Assembly: GCA_947853245.1 (NCBI GenBank)
Contig: CANTWP010000011.1
Span: 1-31,382 of the forward strand
Direction of reading: 5' to 3'
Length of the DNA stretch: 31,382 nucleotides
Origin: an uncultured Bacilli bacterium
GTDB lineage: Bacteria; Bacillota_I; Bacilli_A; RF39; UBA660
Shown here piece after piece: positions 7,051 to 15,321 of the stretch. Below the pieces are notes generated by a model. It had not been told where the DNA came from. It was given only the letters and a program-made list of their open reading frames with translations, and did not search any database. Both the position numbers and the translations under genes were made by a program. Position 1 is the first letter of the stretch, and every line of letters starts with the position of its first letter.

Positions 7051-8229
7051 ATGAAAAATATAATAAAAAAATTAAAAAATTTATTTCATGATATGGATAA
7101 ACCACTTTTATATATTACTATTATCTTTTTTATTTTCGGCTTATTAGCTATTGTTTCAGCTTCTAGTAGGGAAGCAGTAGTAAGATATGGAGCTACTTTA
7201 TATCATTATTTTTTCAAACAAATAGGTGCTTTAATTGTTGGTTTTGTAGCGTTTTTAATTATTATAAATATTGATTCTAGAAAATATAAATTTTGGGGTC
7301 CTTTAATTTATTTTGTGGTAGTATGTGCATTAGTTTATTTGGTTATTTGGGGTAAAGAAATTAATGGTGCTAAAAACTGGATATCTATTCCGGTATTTGG
7401 TTCTTTACAGCCCGGTGAGTTTGCTAAACCCGCAATGATAATTGTTTTAGCGCTTGTCTTTGAAAAATATTATAAAACTTTGAGAAATCCAAAAGATTTA
7501 CAAGGTAAAATTAAGGTATTTGTTATAATTTTATTGACAGTACTTATACCGGCTATTTTAATTTTTTTAGGAAAAGATTTGGGTACTATGATGATAGTTT
7601 GTTTTATTTTTGGAATTATGTTTTTAGCAAGTCCTATTCTTAGATTAGATAAATTAAAAATAATGCTTGTTTTATTAGGATTCGTAAGTATAGGATTATT
7701 AGGAATATATGCGATTAAAGGGTATGTTTTAACCCCAGCCCAAAAAGCGAGATTTGATTTTATTGATCCTTGTTCTAATTATGAAAAAGGCGGTTATCAA
7801 GTTTGTAATGGATTTATCGCAATTAATGATGGGGGATTATTAGGTCTTGGTATTGGTAAGAGTAAACAAAAATATTCTTATTTAGCGGAACCACATACTG
7901 ATTCGATATTTGCTATTATAAGTGAAGAATTAGGTTTACTTAGATGTTCTATTATATTTATAATGTATATAGTTGTAATACTTAGAATACTATTAATATC
8001 TGCTAAAGCAAATACTATTCGTGGTAGATATATATGTTTAGGGATAGCTTCATATTTATTTATTCATATTTTTCTAAACTTAGGAGGAATATTTGGTTCG
8101 ATACCTCTTACTGGTGTACCTCTCCCATTTTTATCTTATGGAGGTTCCTCAGCTTTATCAACGATTTTATCTTTATCTATAGTGCAAAGAATTGCCATTG
8201 AAACAAAAAGAAAAAAAATAACTGTTTAA
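7051..8229 (+). CDS. ftsW: FtsW/RodA/SpoVE-family SEDS peptidoglycan glycosyltransferase, FtsW-like
   Basis: A 392-aa polytopic membrane protein of about ten helices. SEDS proteins polymerise lipid II into glycan strands together with a class B penicillin-binding protein, in division (FtsW), elongation (RodA) or spore cortex synthesis (SpoVE). The signature is complete: GLLAIVSASS in helix 1, KNWISIPVFGSLQPGEFAK, the ERG-equivalent loop around DLGTMM, AEPHTDSIFAIISEELGLL and the C-terminal TGVPLPFLSYGGSS. The last motif suits FtsW/SpoVE better than RodA. The extracellular loop DPCSNYEKGGYQVCNG carries two Cys not usual in the family. ATG 7051 follows AGGTG at 7041-7045; the longer open frame from 7003 includes the promoter. 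Assignment to FtsW rather than SpoVE or RodA is uncertain. Confidence 0.9.
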   Translation: MKNIIKKLKNLFHDMDKPLLYITIIFFIFGLLAIVSASSREAVVRYGATLYHYFFKQIGALIVGFVAFLIIINIDSRKYKFWGPLIYFVVVCALVYLVIWGKEINGAKNWISIPVFGSLQPGEFAKPAMIIVLALVFEKYYKTLRNPKDLQGKIKVFVIILLTVLIPAILIFLGKDLGTMMIVCFIFGIMFLASPILRLDKLKIMLVLLGFVSIGLLGIYAIKGYVLTPAQKARFDFIDPCSNYEKGGYQVCNGFIAINDGGLLGLGIGKSKQKYSYLAEPHTDSIFAIISEELGLLRCSIIFIMYIVVILRILLISAKANTIRGRYICLGIASYLFIHIFLNLGGIFGSIPLTGVPLPFLSYGGSSALSTILSLSIVQRIAIETKRKKITV

Positions 8230-8277
8230 GATTTATAAAAAGTTATATTTTTATTGATATGCTACTATAAATCTTAA
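8226..8277 (+). repeat. 12-bp perfect inverted repeat after ftsW
   Basis: TTAAGATTTATA (8226-8237) and TATAAATCTTAA (8266-8277) are separated by 28 nt. The left arm contains the ftsW stop codon. No T run follows, so it is not a standard terminator. It could be an operator or RNA processing site for the next gene. Confidence 0.5.
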
Positions 8278-8298
8278 GTTTGAATAAGGATATTATTT

Positions 8299-8580
8299 AT
8301 GAATATAATGCAAAAAAAATTAATAAATCTTGCTATAGCGTCTGGTATTACTATAATTAATTTAGGTAGTTGTTCAGCAAATAAACAATCTATGTTAGAA
8401 AAAACTAGTATAGATAATGTTGTAGTGTGTGAAGTTGATGGTCAACTAGGTTTTATTATAAAAAAATCTAGTATGTATTTAGATAAACGAATTCGTATTA
8501 TACATTATCATTATATTGATCAGATATCAGGAATAATTATAGTTGATAAAAAGTCTGATTGTGATGATTTTAATATTTAA
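8299..8580 (+). CDS. small putative lipoprotein, possibly 3'-frameshifted
   Basis: A 93-aa product of unknown family. The N-terminus MQKK..., a hydrophobic stretch (LINLAIASGITIINLG) and the sequence LGSC look like a lipoprotein signal with lipidation at Cys25 or so. The remainder is a small domain with alternating strands (VVVCEVDGQLGFIIKK, RIRIIHYHYI, ISGIIIVDKK). ATG 8299 has an AAGGAT ribosome site. The frame stops at 8578, but the -1 frame from 8574 stays open and protein-like to 8750, where a terminator begins (see the next entry). The gene may therefore be truncated by a lost base in the T/A run, or be two genes. Confidence 0.55.
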   Translation: MNIMQKKLINLAIASGITIINLGSCSANKQSMLEKTSIDNVVVCEVDGQLGFIIKKSSMYLDKRIRIIHYHYIDQISGIIIVDKKSDCDDFNI

Positions 8581-8618
8581 AAAAAGATATAGCCAATGAA
8601 AAAAACATTTATTACTAC

Positions 8619-8750
8619 ATGACTGATGAGGAAGTATTAAAAGCTATTCATAATGAATTAACAGAAGATGAATTATTTGTAATAATAAATCGAATATTAA
8701 AACCATATAAAGAAGTCGAAAATCATAATCAAATAATTATGAAGAAATAG
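8619..8750 (+). CDS. 43-codon frame, likely the C-terminal part of the 8299 gene in another frame
   Basis: From ATG 8619 the frame encodes 43 residues beginning MTDEEVLKAIHNELTEDEL and ending IIMKK. It stays open upstream to 8574 with protein-like content (KKDIANEKNIYYY) and overlaps the end of the preceding gene in the -1 frame. There is no ribosome site before ATG 8619, which argues against an independent gene. The stop codon sits in the stem of a strong terminator, as with several real genes here. The best reading is a C-terminal helical segment of a frameshifted protein of about 150 aa. Confidence 0.4.
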   Translation: MTDEEVLKAIHNELTEDELFVIINRILKPYKEVENHNQIIMKK

Positions 8751-8773
8751 TGTTTATTTTCACTATTTTTTTT
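8745..8773 (+). terminator. terminator before mutS
   Basis: Perfect 8-bp stem AAATAGTG/CACTATTT with loop TTTATTTT, followed by T residues. It includes the TAG stop codon of the 43-codon frame. Confidence 0.8.
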
Positions 8774-8784
8774 GATTTCCTTAA

Positions 8785-8813
8785 TTTACTTAAAATTCAA
8801 TGCGTGTTATAAT
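8785..8813 (+). promoter_or_regulatory. mutS promoter
   Basis: TTTACT (8785-8790), 17-bp spacer, extended -10 TGTTATAAT (8805-8813). Transcription would start near 8820, leaving a leader of about 10 nt that is almost entirely the ribosome site GGTGGG (8821-8826). Confidence 0.75.
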
Positions 8814-8829
8814 ATTTACAGGTGGGAAA

Positions 8830-11379
8830 ATGAAATTAAGTGAAGTAAATAAAGAAAAAATAACACCAGCTATGCGTCAATACGTCGATATTAAAGAGCA
8901 AAATCCTGATGTAATTATATTATTCCGTTTAGGTGATTTCTATGAAATGTTTTTTGAAGATGCTATTACAGCGTCTCACGAATTAGAACTTACTTTAACT
9001 GGTAAAAGTGCAGGATTAGAAGAAAGGATCCCTATGTGTGGAATTCCTTATCATGCTGTTCAGATTTATATTGATAAATTGATTGAAAAAGGTTATAAAG
9101 TTGGTATTTGTGAACAATTAGAAGATCCCAAAAGTGTCAAAAAGGGAATAGTAAAAAGAGATTTAATCCAAATTATTAGTAGAGGTACTGTAATTAATTC
9201 TGATAATTTAAATGAAAAAGAGAATAACTATATTGGTAGTTTAATTAACTTTGAACACGCTTATATTTTGTGCTATTCAGATATATCTACTGGAGAAATT
9301 TCTGCTTTAGTATTAGAGAATAATGTTTCGAAAATTGTTAGTGAAATCGTTAGTATTGGTATTAAAGAAATTGTTACTACTACTAAGACGGATCCAGCTA
9401 TTAATTCATTATTGAAAAATCAATTTAAACTTACTATTAATATAGTTTATTCAATTATAGACGATCCTACTTATACATATATTTATAGTGATATTAGTGA
9501 TGCTAGATATATAGAAACTATAAAATTATTATTAACATATATTACTGATACGCAAAAACGAAATCTATCACATATGCAAAAAGTAGTTATTAAGAATATT
9601 AACGAAAATCTAAAGATGGATATTCATACTAAAAGGAATTTAGAATTAACAGAGACGTTACGTTTAAAGCAACGTAATTATTCTCTTATTTGGTTACTTG
9701 ATAAAACAAAGACAGCCATGGGTTCTAGGTTGCTCAAGAATTATATTGAAAATCCAATATTAGATAAAAATATTTTAAATAATCGTTATGATATGGTTGA
9801 AACTTTATTAAAAGAATTTATTTTAAAAAGCGATTTACAAACTTTACTTTTTGAAGTTTATGATTTGGAAAGATTAAGTGGTCGTGTAGCATTTGGTAAT
9901 GCTAATGCTAGAGATTTATTACAACTGAAAACTTCTTTGAAAGCATTACCTGCTATTAAAGAAATATTAGATGCTTTACATTTTAATAAAAACATTTTAA
10001 CATTACCAGATTTATATCAGTTACTAGAAGAAAGTATATATGAAACACCTCCAATAACTTTAAAAGAAGGATATTTAATTAAAGAAGGATTTAATGCCGA
10101 AGTAGATGAATTAAAAAGTCTTCGTAAAGGTGGCAAGGATTTTGTTGCTAGATTTGAAAATGAAGAAAGAGAACGTACTGGTATTAAGAATTTAAAAATT
10201 GGTTATAATCGTGTTTTTGGATATTATATTGAAGTAAGTAAAGGTAATACTAATTTAATTAAAGAAGAATATGGTTATGAAAGAAGACAAACACTTAGTA
10301 ATTGTGAAAGATATATTAGTCCTGTTTTAAAAGAAAAGGAAGCATTAATACTTAATGCGGAAGAAAGAATAATTGATTTGGAGTACCAGTTGTTTACAGA
10401 AGTTCGTGATCAAGTAAAAGAATATATTCCGGAGTTACAAAAAATTTCTAAAGTTATTAGTGAGATAGATGTTTTACAAGCGTTTGCTACGGTTGCTGAA
10501 GAAAATAATTATGTTAGACCTATTCTTATGGAGGATAATTATTTATCTATTGTTGAAGGAAGACATCCAGTAGTGGAGAAAGTATTAGATGGTTCTGAGT
10601 ATGTTTCTAATGATATTCTTATGGATACTAATACTAATATTCTTTTGATTACAGGCCCAAATATGGCTGGTAAATCGACCTATATGCGTCAACTTGCTAT
10701 TATAGTTATAATGGCCCAGATTGGTTGTTTTGTACCAGCAAAGGTCGCTAAAATGCCAATATTTGATGCTATATATACAAGAATAGGTGCTAGTGATGAT
10801 TTAGTTAGTGGAGAATCTACATTTATGGTTGAAATGATGGAAGCTAATAATGCTATTAGTAATGCTAGTGAAAATAGTTTAATTCTTTTTGATGAATTAG
10901 GTCGTGGTACTGCTACGTTTGATGGTATGGCTTTGGCTCAATCGATTATAGAGTACATTCATGACCAAATAGGTGCTAAAACATTATTTTCAACACATTA
11001 TCATGAATTAACTGATTTAGAAAATAATTTAGATCATTTAAAGAATGTTCATGTTAGTGCAATCGAAGAGAATGGTAACTTAACCTTCTTACATAAAATT
11101 AAAGAAGGCAGTATTGATAAAAGTTATGGTATTCATGTTGCCAAACTAGCTAATTTACCAAGTAAAGTTATAAAAAGAGCTAATCAAATTTTAGAAGTAT
11201 ATGAGAATAAAGAAAAACATCGTGATATTAAAATTCAAGAAGCATTACCTCTTGATGAAATGATTTCTAAAAAATCTGAAATAGAAGAGGAAATAGAGAA
11301 AATTAATCCGTTAGAAATTACGCCCATTGCTGCTCTTAATTTACTATATAAAATGAAAGAAAAATTAAAGAATAAATAG
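8830..11379 (+). CDS. mutS: DNA mismatch repair protein MutS
   Basis: Recognises base mismatches and small loops after replication and, with ATP, recruits MutL. The 849-aa protein has the full MutS1 layout: a mismatch-binding domain with the Phe-x-Glu motif in DFYEMF (residues 37-39), connector, lever and clamp (about 270-570), then the ATPase with Walker A GPNMAGKST at 609-617, LILFDELGRGTATFDG (Walker B and signature) and STHYHELTDL. A helix-turn-helix tail with THFA-type C-terminal helices completes it. ATG 8830 is chosen over 8800 because the promoter -10 box lies at 8808-8813. mutL, often next to mutS in Bacillota, is not adjacent; a small membrane protein follows at 11390 in the same transcript. 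Confidence 0.98.
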   Translation: MKLSEVNKEKITPAMRQYVDIKEQNPDVIILFRLGDFYEMFFEDAITASHELELTLTGKSAGLEERIPMCGIPYHAVQIYIDKLIEKGYKVGICEQLEDPKSVKKGIVKRDLIQIISRGTVINSDNLNEKENNYIGSLINFEHAYILCYSDISTGEISALVLENNVSKIVSEIVSIGIKEIVTTTKTDPAINSLLKNQFKLTINIVYSIIDDPTYTYIYSDISDARYIETIKLLLTYITDTQKRNLSHMQKVVIKNINENLKMDIHTKRNLELTETLRLKQRNYSLIWLLDKTKTAMGSRLLKNYIENPILDKNILNNRYDMVETLLKEFILKSDLQTLLFEVYDLERLSGRVAFGNANARDLLQLKTSLKALPAIKEILDALHFNKNILTLPDLYQLLEESIYETPPITLKEGYLIKEGFNAEVDELKSLRKGGKDFVARFENEERERTGIKNLKIGYNRVFGYYIEVSKGNTNLIKEEYGYERRQTLSNCERYISPVLKEKEALILNAEERIIDLEYQLFTEVRDQVKEYIPELQKISKVISEIDVLQAFATVAEENNYVRPILMEDNYLSIVEGRHPVVEKVLDGSEYVSNDILMDTNTNILLITGPNMAGKSTYMRQLAIIVIMAQIGCFVPAKVAKMPIFDAIYTRIGASDDLVSGESTFMVEMMEANNAISNASENSLILFDELGRGTATFDGMALAQSIIEYIHDQIGAKTLFSTHYHELTDLENNLDHLKNVHVSAIEENGNLTFLHKIKEGSIDKSYGIHVAKLANLPSKVIKRANQILEVYENKEKHRDIKIQEALPLDEMISKKSEIEEEIEKINPLEITPIAALNLLYKMKEKLKNK

Positions 11380-11389
11380 GAGGAAATTT

Positions 11390-11779
11390 ATGAATATTTT
11401 AAAACGAGAAAATTGGTGGATTTGGTTGTTATTAACTTTATTTTCTGGGGGTAGTAGTACATTAGTTTTAGGCGCTATATTAGGCGTATTTGATAAAAAT
11501 GCTTGGTATGCTAAATGGTATTATTGGGTAATTGGATTAGTATTATTTATTTTTCCCTTTTATATCATGTTGGTAGTATTTAATATTGAGATTCTATGTA
11601 AGACTTGTGCTAAGTTAAATGTGCCAGGTAAAGAATATTATTTAAGTCCTTATTTATGGGTTTTAGCATTAATTATACCTGTGATTGGTTGGTTAGCTAT
11701 GATCGCTAGTTTAGTATATCTTCAAGTATATACTTTGGTAGCGCTTTATCAAGGTCATGGAGAAACATATATTAAATAA
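11390..11779 (+). CDS. small membrane protein, 129 aa, unknown function
   Basis: Three to four hydrophobic segments: about 10-32 (WWIWLLLTLFSGGSSTLVLGA), 42-67 (YYWVIGLVLFIFPFYIMLVVF) and 87-120 (two possible passes around LWVLALIIPVIGWLAMIASL). The N-terminus is basic and Trp-rich, and the last residues (GHGETYIK) are polar. The gene lies 10 nt after the mutS stop with an AGGAGG ribosome site, so it is in the mutS transcript and ends at a strong shared terminator. I do not recognise the family and see no motif linking it to repair. Confidence 0.8.
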   Translation: MNILKRENWWIWLLLTLFSGGSSTLVLGAILGVFDKNAWYAKWYYWVIGLVLFIFPFYIMLVVFNIEILCKTCAKLNVPGKEYYLSPYLWVLALIIPVIGWLAMIASLVYLQVYTLVALYQGHGETYIK

Positions 11780-11782
11780 TAA

Positions 11783-11818
11783 AAAATAAAACGTTCGATA
11801 GAAACGTTTTATTTTTTT
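11783..11818. terminator. bidirectional terminator after the mutS operon
   Basis: Perfect 13-bp stem AAAATAAAACGTT/AACGTTTTATTTT with loop CGATAGA. T runs follow on both strands, so it serves both the + operon and the convergent ATP-grasp gene, whose stop codon (11809-11811) is in the stem. Confidence 0.85.
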
Positions 11819-12819
11819 GTACCATAAATAGCTTTTTCAAATTCTGGTAAAACTCCAATACCATTAGTACGATGAGGAGGTAGTTGATATATATCATGGC
11901 CTGGAAAATCATTTGCTTCTACAATAACTGGCCCTTTATTTGATATACCAATATCCCAACCAACTAATCTTACTTCTGGAACAATTTTACCGGCTTCTTT
12001 TACTAGATTTAAAGCTTCTTCCCACATTGGAATTTTAAATCCTATAAATTTAGTTTTAGTAATCGGATGATATTCATATAAATTATGAGCTTTATCTAAT
12101 GCATTATATTCAATTATACCAGTATCTTTGTTAACTGGTACAACCATGCCACCGCTATTGAAATTATCGACAAATGAACCATTTCCAATACGAAGATAAG
12201 CCGCTACTATATGAACCTCATTATCACGTAAAATACTTATAATACGACAAGTATTAATAGCACCAGCATACATTTTATCCATATCAGAATGTTGAATAAT
12301 AACTTCTTCTAAAATAACATTCCCTTTAGTTTGTATATATTCAAATAATTCTTTTTTCTTATAATTTTTAGTATTAATTTTTTCGATCCCTTTACCACAA
12401 GTTCCATCGATTGGTTTTAACATAAATGTTGAATGTTTTTTTATAAATTCATTAAATTCTTTTTCTGAAGAATTATTAAAATCTAACCAATCTCGATTAA
12501 GAAATTTATAAAATAGGGTATTAAATTCTTTTTTACTTGCTAATTTATATATATGCTTTTTATCGTTTAATTCTTTTATAAAGGCATTATTTTTACCTCT
12601 AGTTAAAACTGTCTTTCTTTGATTTCTATTTAAATTATACATTTCAAATAATTCATAATCCATATAACCCGCTTGATATTTAAGGCCACAATAGATCATA
12701 TCGAAAAATATAAAAATTTTATTTTTCTTGGTTTTGATATGAATATCATCAATCTTTTTAAACATCGATTTAAAATTCATATTGCAAATTCTTTTAAATA
12801 AGTATTTAACTTTGTTCAC
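11809..12819 (-). CDS. ATP-grasp protein, sugar-transfer-associated type
   Basis: A 336-aa cytosolic protein of the ATP-grasp superfamily, closest by eye to the sugar-transfer-associated group found in capsule and teichoic acid loci. Seen: a helical N-terminal region, the ATP-binding loop MLKPIDGTCGKGI, a second binding strand NVILEEVI, an Arg in NTCRII, and metal-binding VGWDIG followed by VIVEANDFPG (Asp...Glu-x-Asn). ATP-grasp enzymes join a carboxylate to an amine or thiol through an acyl phosphate. The best start is GTG 12819, overlapping the stop of the upstream LtaS-like gene by 14 nt with GAGGT just before it; GTG 12834 and ATG 12780 are alternatives. The tight coupling suggests it works on the same envelope polymer as the LtaS-like enzyme. 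The acceptor is unknown. Confidence 0.8.
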   Translation of the reverse strand: MNKVKYLFKRICNMNFKSMFKKIDDIHIKTKKNKIFIFFDMIYCGLKYQAGYMDYELFEMYNLNRNQRKTVLTRGKNNAFIKELNDKKHIYKLASKKEFNTLFYKFLNRDWLDFNNSSEKEFNEFIKKHSTFMLKPIDGTCGKGIEKINTKNYKKKELFEYIQTKGNVILEEVIIQHSDMDKMYAGAINTCRIISILRDNEVHIVAAYLRIGNGSFVDNFNSGGMVVPVNKDTGIIEYNALDKAHNLYEYHPITKTKFIGFKIPMWEEALNLVKEAGKIVPEVRLVGWDIGISNKGPVIVEANDFPGHDIYQLPPHRTNGIGVLPEFEKAIYGTKK

Positions 12820-14794
12820 TAGAAGTGACCTCACTTTCTGTTGCGACAGTTGATTGTGTTTTTTCTATAGTAGAAAATAAATTTTTATAATAATTATTTT
12901 TTTGTATTAAAGATGATACTAATATTTTTTGTTTAACTATGCTATTAATATTTTCAATATATTCATCAGTAACAACTATATCTTCACTAGCGGGAATAAA
13001 ATTTTTACCATTATATCTACCTAATTTAGTCATCCAACTATAATCAGAGAATATTACTAAAGAATCATCAGTTGATAAAATATCTTTACCCATAAGTAAT
13101 CTTGAATCGTATTCGACACCCATTAAATTTAATAGAGTAGGTAGAACATCAATACTAGATGCGAGTTTATCTACAGTAACACTTTTTTCCATCGCACTAT
13201 TGTAGATCATCAATGTATTTTTATGTACATCAAATTTGTCATAGATTTGTTCACCAGCTAATTCTTCTAATTCGTTCATTTTAGTTTTAAAATAATATGG
13301 CCAATGATCTGGAGATAATACAAATACTGTATCATCAAGTTTACCGGCTGCTTCAAGTCCTTGCATTAAATATTCTAATGCTTTATCTAATTCGATAGTG
13401 CCTGCTAAATAACCTTTGACATTTTTAGAATAATTTAAATCTTTAACTAAGTTCCAATTTTGCCTTACTATAAAGTTAGAATCATAATCATATTTACCAT
13501 GGCCACTAATAGAAACATAATAAGTAAAGAATTTATCTTCGTTTATATATTTAGCAATACTATTTTGAACCATTGTTAAATCACTAGCATGGAAATATTG
13601 ACATTTCATATTAAGAGAAGTATCACAGAACCCATAATCATTATAACCTTGTGCTTTAAAGTATTCTTCACGATTATAATAATAAGCAGCAAAGCCATGA
13701 TAAGCAGATACTTTATAATTAAAGTTAGAAAATCCATTTACAAATCCATAAGGATGATAATTATTTCTGGAATTATATAAATTATAAGCATTACCAATTA
13801 TTGGATATAAACTCCATTCTAACATGTATTCACCGTCTGCAGTACTAGTGGGATATAGTGGAACATAGTAGTTTTCAAAATTAAATCCTTCTGTCATCAT
13901 TTTATATAGAGTTGGAGTAAGTTCTTCACTAATAGCGGGTTTATATAGAGATTCTGCCAAAATAAATACTACATTTTTATCTTTGAACATACCAGTATAT
14001 TCATTTTTTTCTGTTGGCATTTGACTACTAAAATAGGTGCTTATTTGTTTAATATTTTTATTATTCTGGTTTTCCACAACAGTTTTCCAATCGATATCAA
14101 TTTGATTGTATTGTAGTTTATTATTTTCAGTATAATCTGGTGTTTGCAAATTACCAGTTAAGATATCGCCTTCATTAGTATTAAATAAACTTTTTTCGAT
14201 ATCGATTCTAAGTGTAGTTAAAATTCCAAAACGTTCAACACTAGTAGTTGGTGAAGCAATGTTATTATAGATTTGATAATTAGAATAAGTGCCATCTTTA
14301 TCAAGGGTAATAGTAAATAAAGCTCCACCATGGATTATTAGTAAAATGGCTAATAACAAAGAGATATGTGGTAATTTTAAAGTCTTAAAATTCCAAAATT
14401 TTAAAGAAACAATCAATATTAATATGGGAATAAATGTAATACTTAATACTCCTATATTATGTGTTATAACAGTGAATATTTGATCGGCTCCTTCGGTTAC
14501 TTGACCGACCATCATAATGGCGGATAAAGAAAAGAAAGATTCATACATTTTAAAATAAACTATTTCTGCACAATAAATAATTGCTACAACAATACTTAAG
14601 ATAATAGCTAGAATTTTATTTATTAATTCCTTTTTAATTAAACTGCAAATTATACCAAGAATAATTCCTATTGCTATACCAAATAAAGCTGTAATTCCGA
14701 TATTGAAATTGTTAAAGCAGGCATAATGCGCCACAATTTCTAAAAATAGAATGTAAAATATAAAGAAACAATATAATCTAATTTTTTTATTCAT
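12806..14794 (-). CDS. LtaS-type membrane sulfatase-fold phosphoglycerol transferase
   Basis: A 662-aa protein with about five N-terminal membrane helices (roughly 5-25, 30-52, 58-78, 110-132, 143-165) and an extracellular alkaline phosphatase/sulfatase-fold domain. LtaS enzymes transfer glycerol phosphate from phosphatidylglycerol to lipoteichoic acid chains outside the cell. Catalytic landmarks are present: Glu271 in FILAESLY, nucleophile candidate Thr308 in TSTADGEYML, AYHGFAAYYYNREEYF (substrate loop), His422 in SISGHGKYD and Asp496-His497 in LSPDHW. The C-terminal 40 residues are polar and Ser/Thr/Glu-rich. ATG 14794 is preferred, with ribosome site GGTGG and a promoter at 14832-14860, which excludes the longer frame from 14830. 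It overlaps the ATP-grasp gene. It could instead decorate a different glycopolymer. Confidence 0.88.
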   Translation of the reverse strand: MNKKIRLYCFFIFYILFLEIVAHYACFNNFNIGITALFGIAIGIILGIICSLIKKELINKILAIILSIVVAIIYCAEIVYFKMYESFFSLSAIMMVGQVTEGADQIFTVITHNIGVLSITFIPILILIVSLKFWNFKTLKLPHISLLLAILLIIHGGALFTITLDKDGTYSNYQIYNNIASPTTSVERFGILTTLRIDIEKSLFNTNEGDILTGNLQTPDYTENNKLQYNQIDIDWKTVVENQNNKNIKQISTYFSSQMPTEKNEYTGMFKDKNVVFILAESLYKPAISEELTPTLYKMMTEGFNFENYYVPLYPTSTADGEYMLEWSLYPIIGNAYNLYNSRNNYHPYGFVNGFSNFNYKVSAYHGFAAYYYNREEYFKAQGYNDYGFCDTSLNMKCQYFHASDLTMVQNSIAKYINEDKFFTYYVSISGHGKYDYDSNFIVRQNWNLVKDLNYSKNVKGYLAGTIELDKALEYLMQGLEAAGKLDDTVFVLSPDHWPYYFKTKMNELEELAGEQIYDKFDVHKNTLMIYNSAMEKSVTVDKLASSIDVLPTLLNLMGVEYDSRLLMGKDILSTDDSLVIFSDYSWMTKLGRYNGKNFIPASEDIVVTDEYIENINSIVKQKILVSSLIQKNNYYKNLFSTIEKTQSTVATESEVTSSEQS

Positions 14795-14831
14795 AAATTC
14801 CACCACACTAAATCTATTATTCATGATCAAA

Positions 14832-14860
14832 AGTATAACATATTTTTAACAATAAGGCAA
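14832..14860 (-). promoter_or_regulatory. promoter of the LtaS-like operon
   Basis: Minus strand: TTGCCT (14855-14860), 17-bp spacer, TATACT (14832-14837), with TGT giving an extended -10. It is divergent from the nusB promoter. Confidence 0.7.
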
Positions 14861-14887
14861 AAAAATCTATATTAAAAGTTAAAAATA

Positions 14888-14896
14888 TGATAAAAT
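14888..14896 (+). promoter_or_regulatory. nusB promoter, extended -10
   Basis: TGATAAAAT is an extended -10. Inferred transcription start near 14903 leaves a leader of about 10 nt holding only GGGTGAAG before ATG 14913. The -35 region is poor. Confidence 0.55.
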
Positions 14897-14912
14897 GAAT
14901 TGGGTGAAGAAA

Positions 14913-15320
14913 ATGGAACAATTAAGTAGAAGTGAATTGCGTAAAAAGATTATGACAATTCTATATCAAATCAATGTATATGATAAAAATAAAATGAATT
15001 ATAATATAGATGATATTATAAAAGAAGTAAGCGAAATAGATAATGAATTTATCAAAGAAATCGTCTATGGGGTTGTTACTTATAAAGCTGATATTGATAA
15101 TCTTGCTAATAAATATCTAAATAATTGGACTATCGATAGATTAGGTAATACGGATCAAGCGATTCTTCGTATGGGAATTTACGAGTTACTTTATACTAAA
15201 ACTCCTGAAGTAGTTTCTATTAATGAAGCAATTGAACTTGCTAAAATTTATAGCGATGATGATGTAAGAAAGATGATTAATGGTGTATTAGATAAAGTTT
15301 ATCATAGTAAGGAAAACTAA
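14913..15320 (+). CDS. nusB: transcription antitermination factor NusB
   Basis: RNA-binding partner of NusE (S10) that promotes antitermination in rRNA transcription. The 135-aa all-helical protein has the family pattern: SRSELRKKIMTILYQI at the N-terminus, FIKEIVYGVVTYKADID in the middle, WTIDRLGNTDQAILRMGIYELLY and the C-terminal EVVSINEAIELAKIYSDDD followed by INGVLDKV. The frame is open from 14895, but ATG 14913 follows the ribosome site GGGTGAAG, and the promoter lies at 14888-14896. It is the first gene of nusB-xseA-xseB, separated from xseA by 1 nt, the same clustering seen in Bacillus. Confidence 0.96.
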   Translation: MEQLSRSELRKKIMTILYQINVYDKNKMNYNIDDIIKEVSEIDNEFIKEIVYGVVTYKADIDNLANKYLNNWTIDRLGNTDQAILRMGIYELLYTKTPEVVSINEAIELAKIYSDDDVRKMINGVLDKVYHSKEN

Positions 15321-15321
15321 T

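Noticed and set aside
13589..13780. 63-codon plus-strand frame inside the LtaS-like gene
   Set aside because: It is antisense to the conserved sulfatase domain with no promoter or ribosome site; the Ile-rich translation is a shadow.
14289..14483. 64-codon plus-strand frame inside the LtaS-like gene
   Set aside because: It is antisense to the membrane helices, without start signals.
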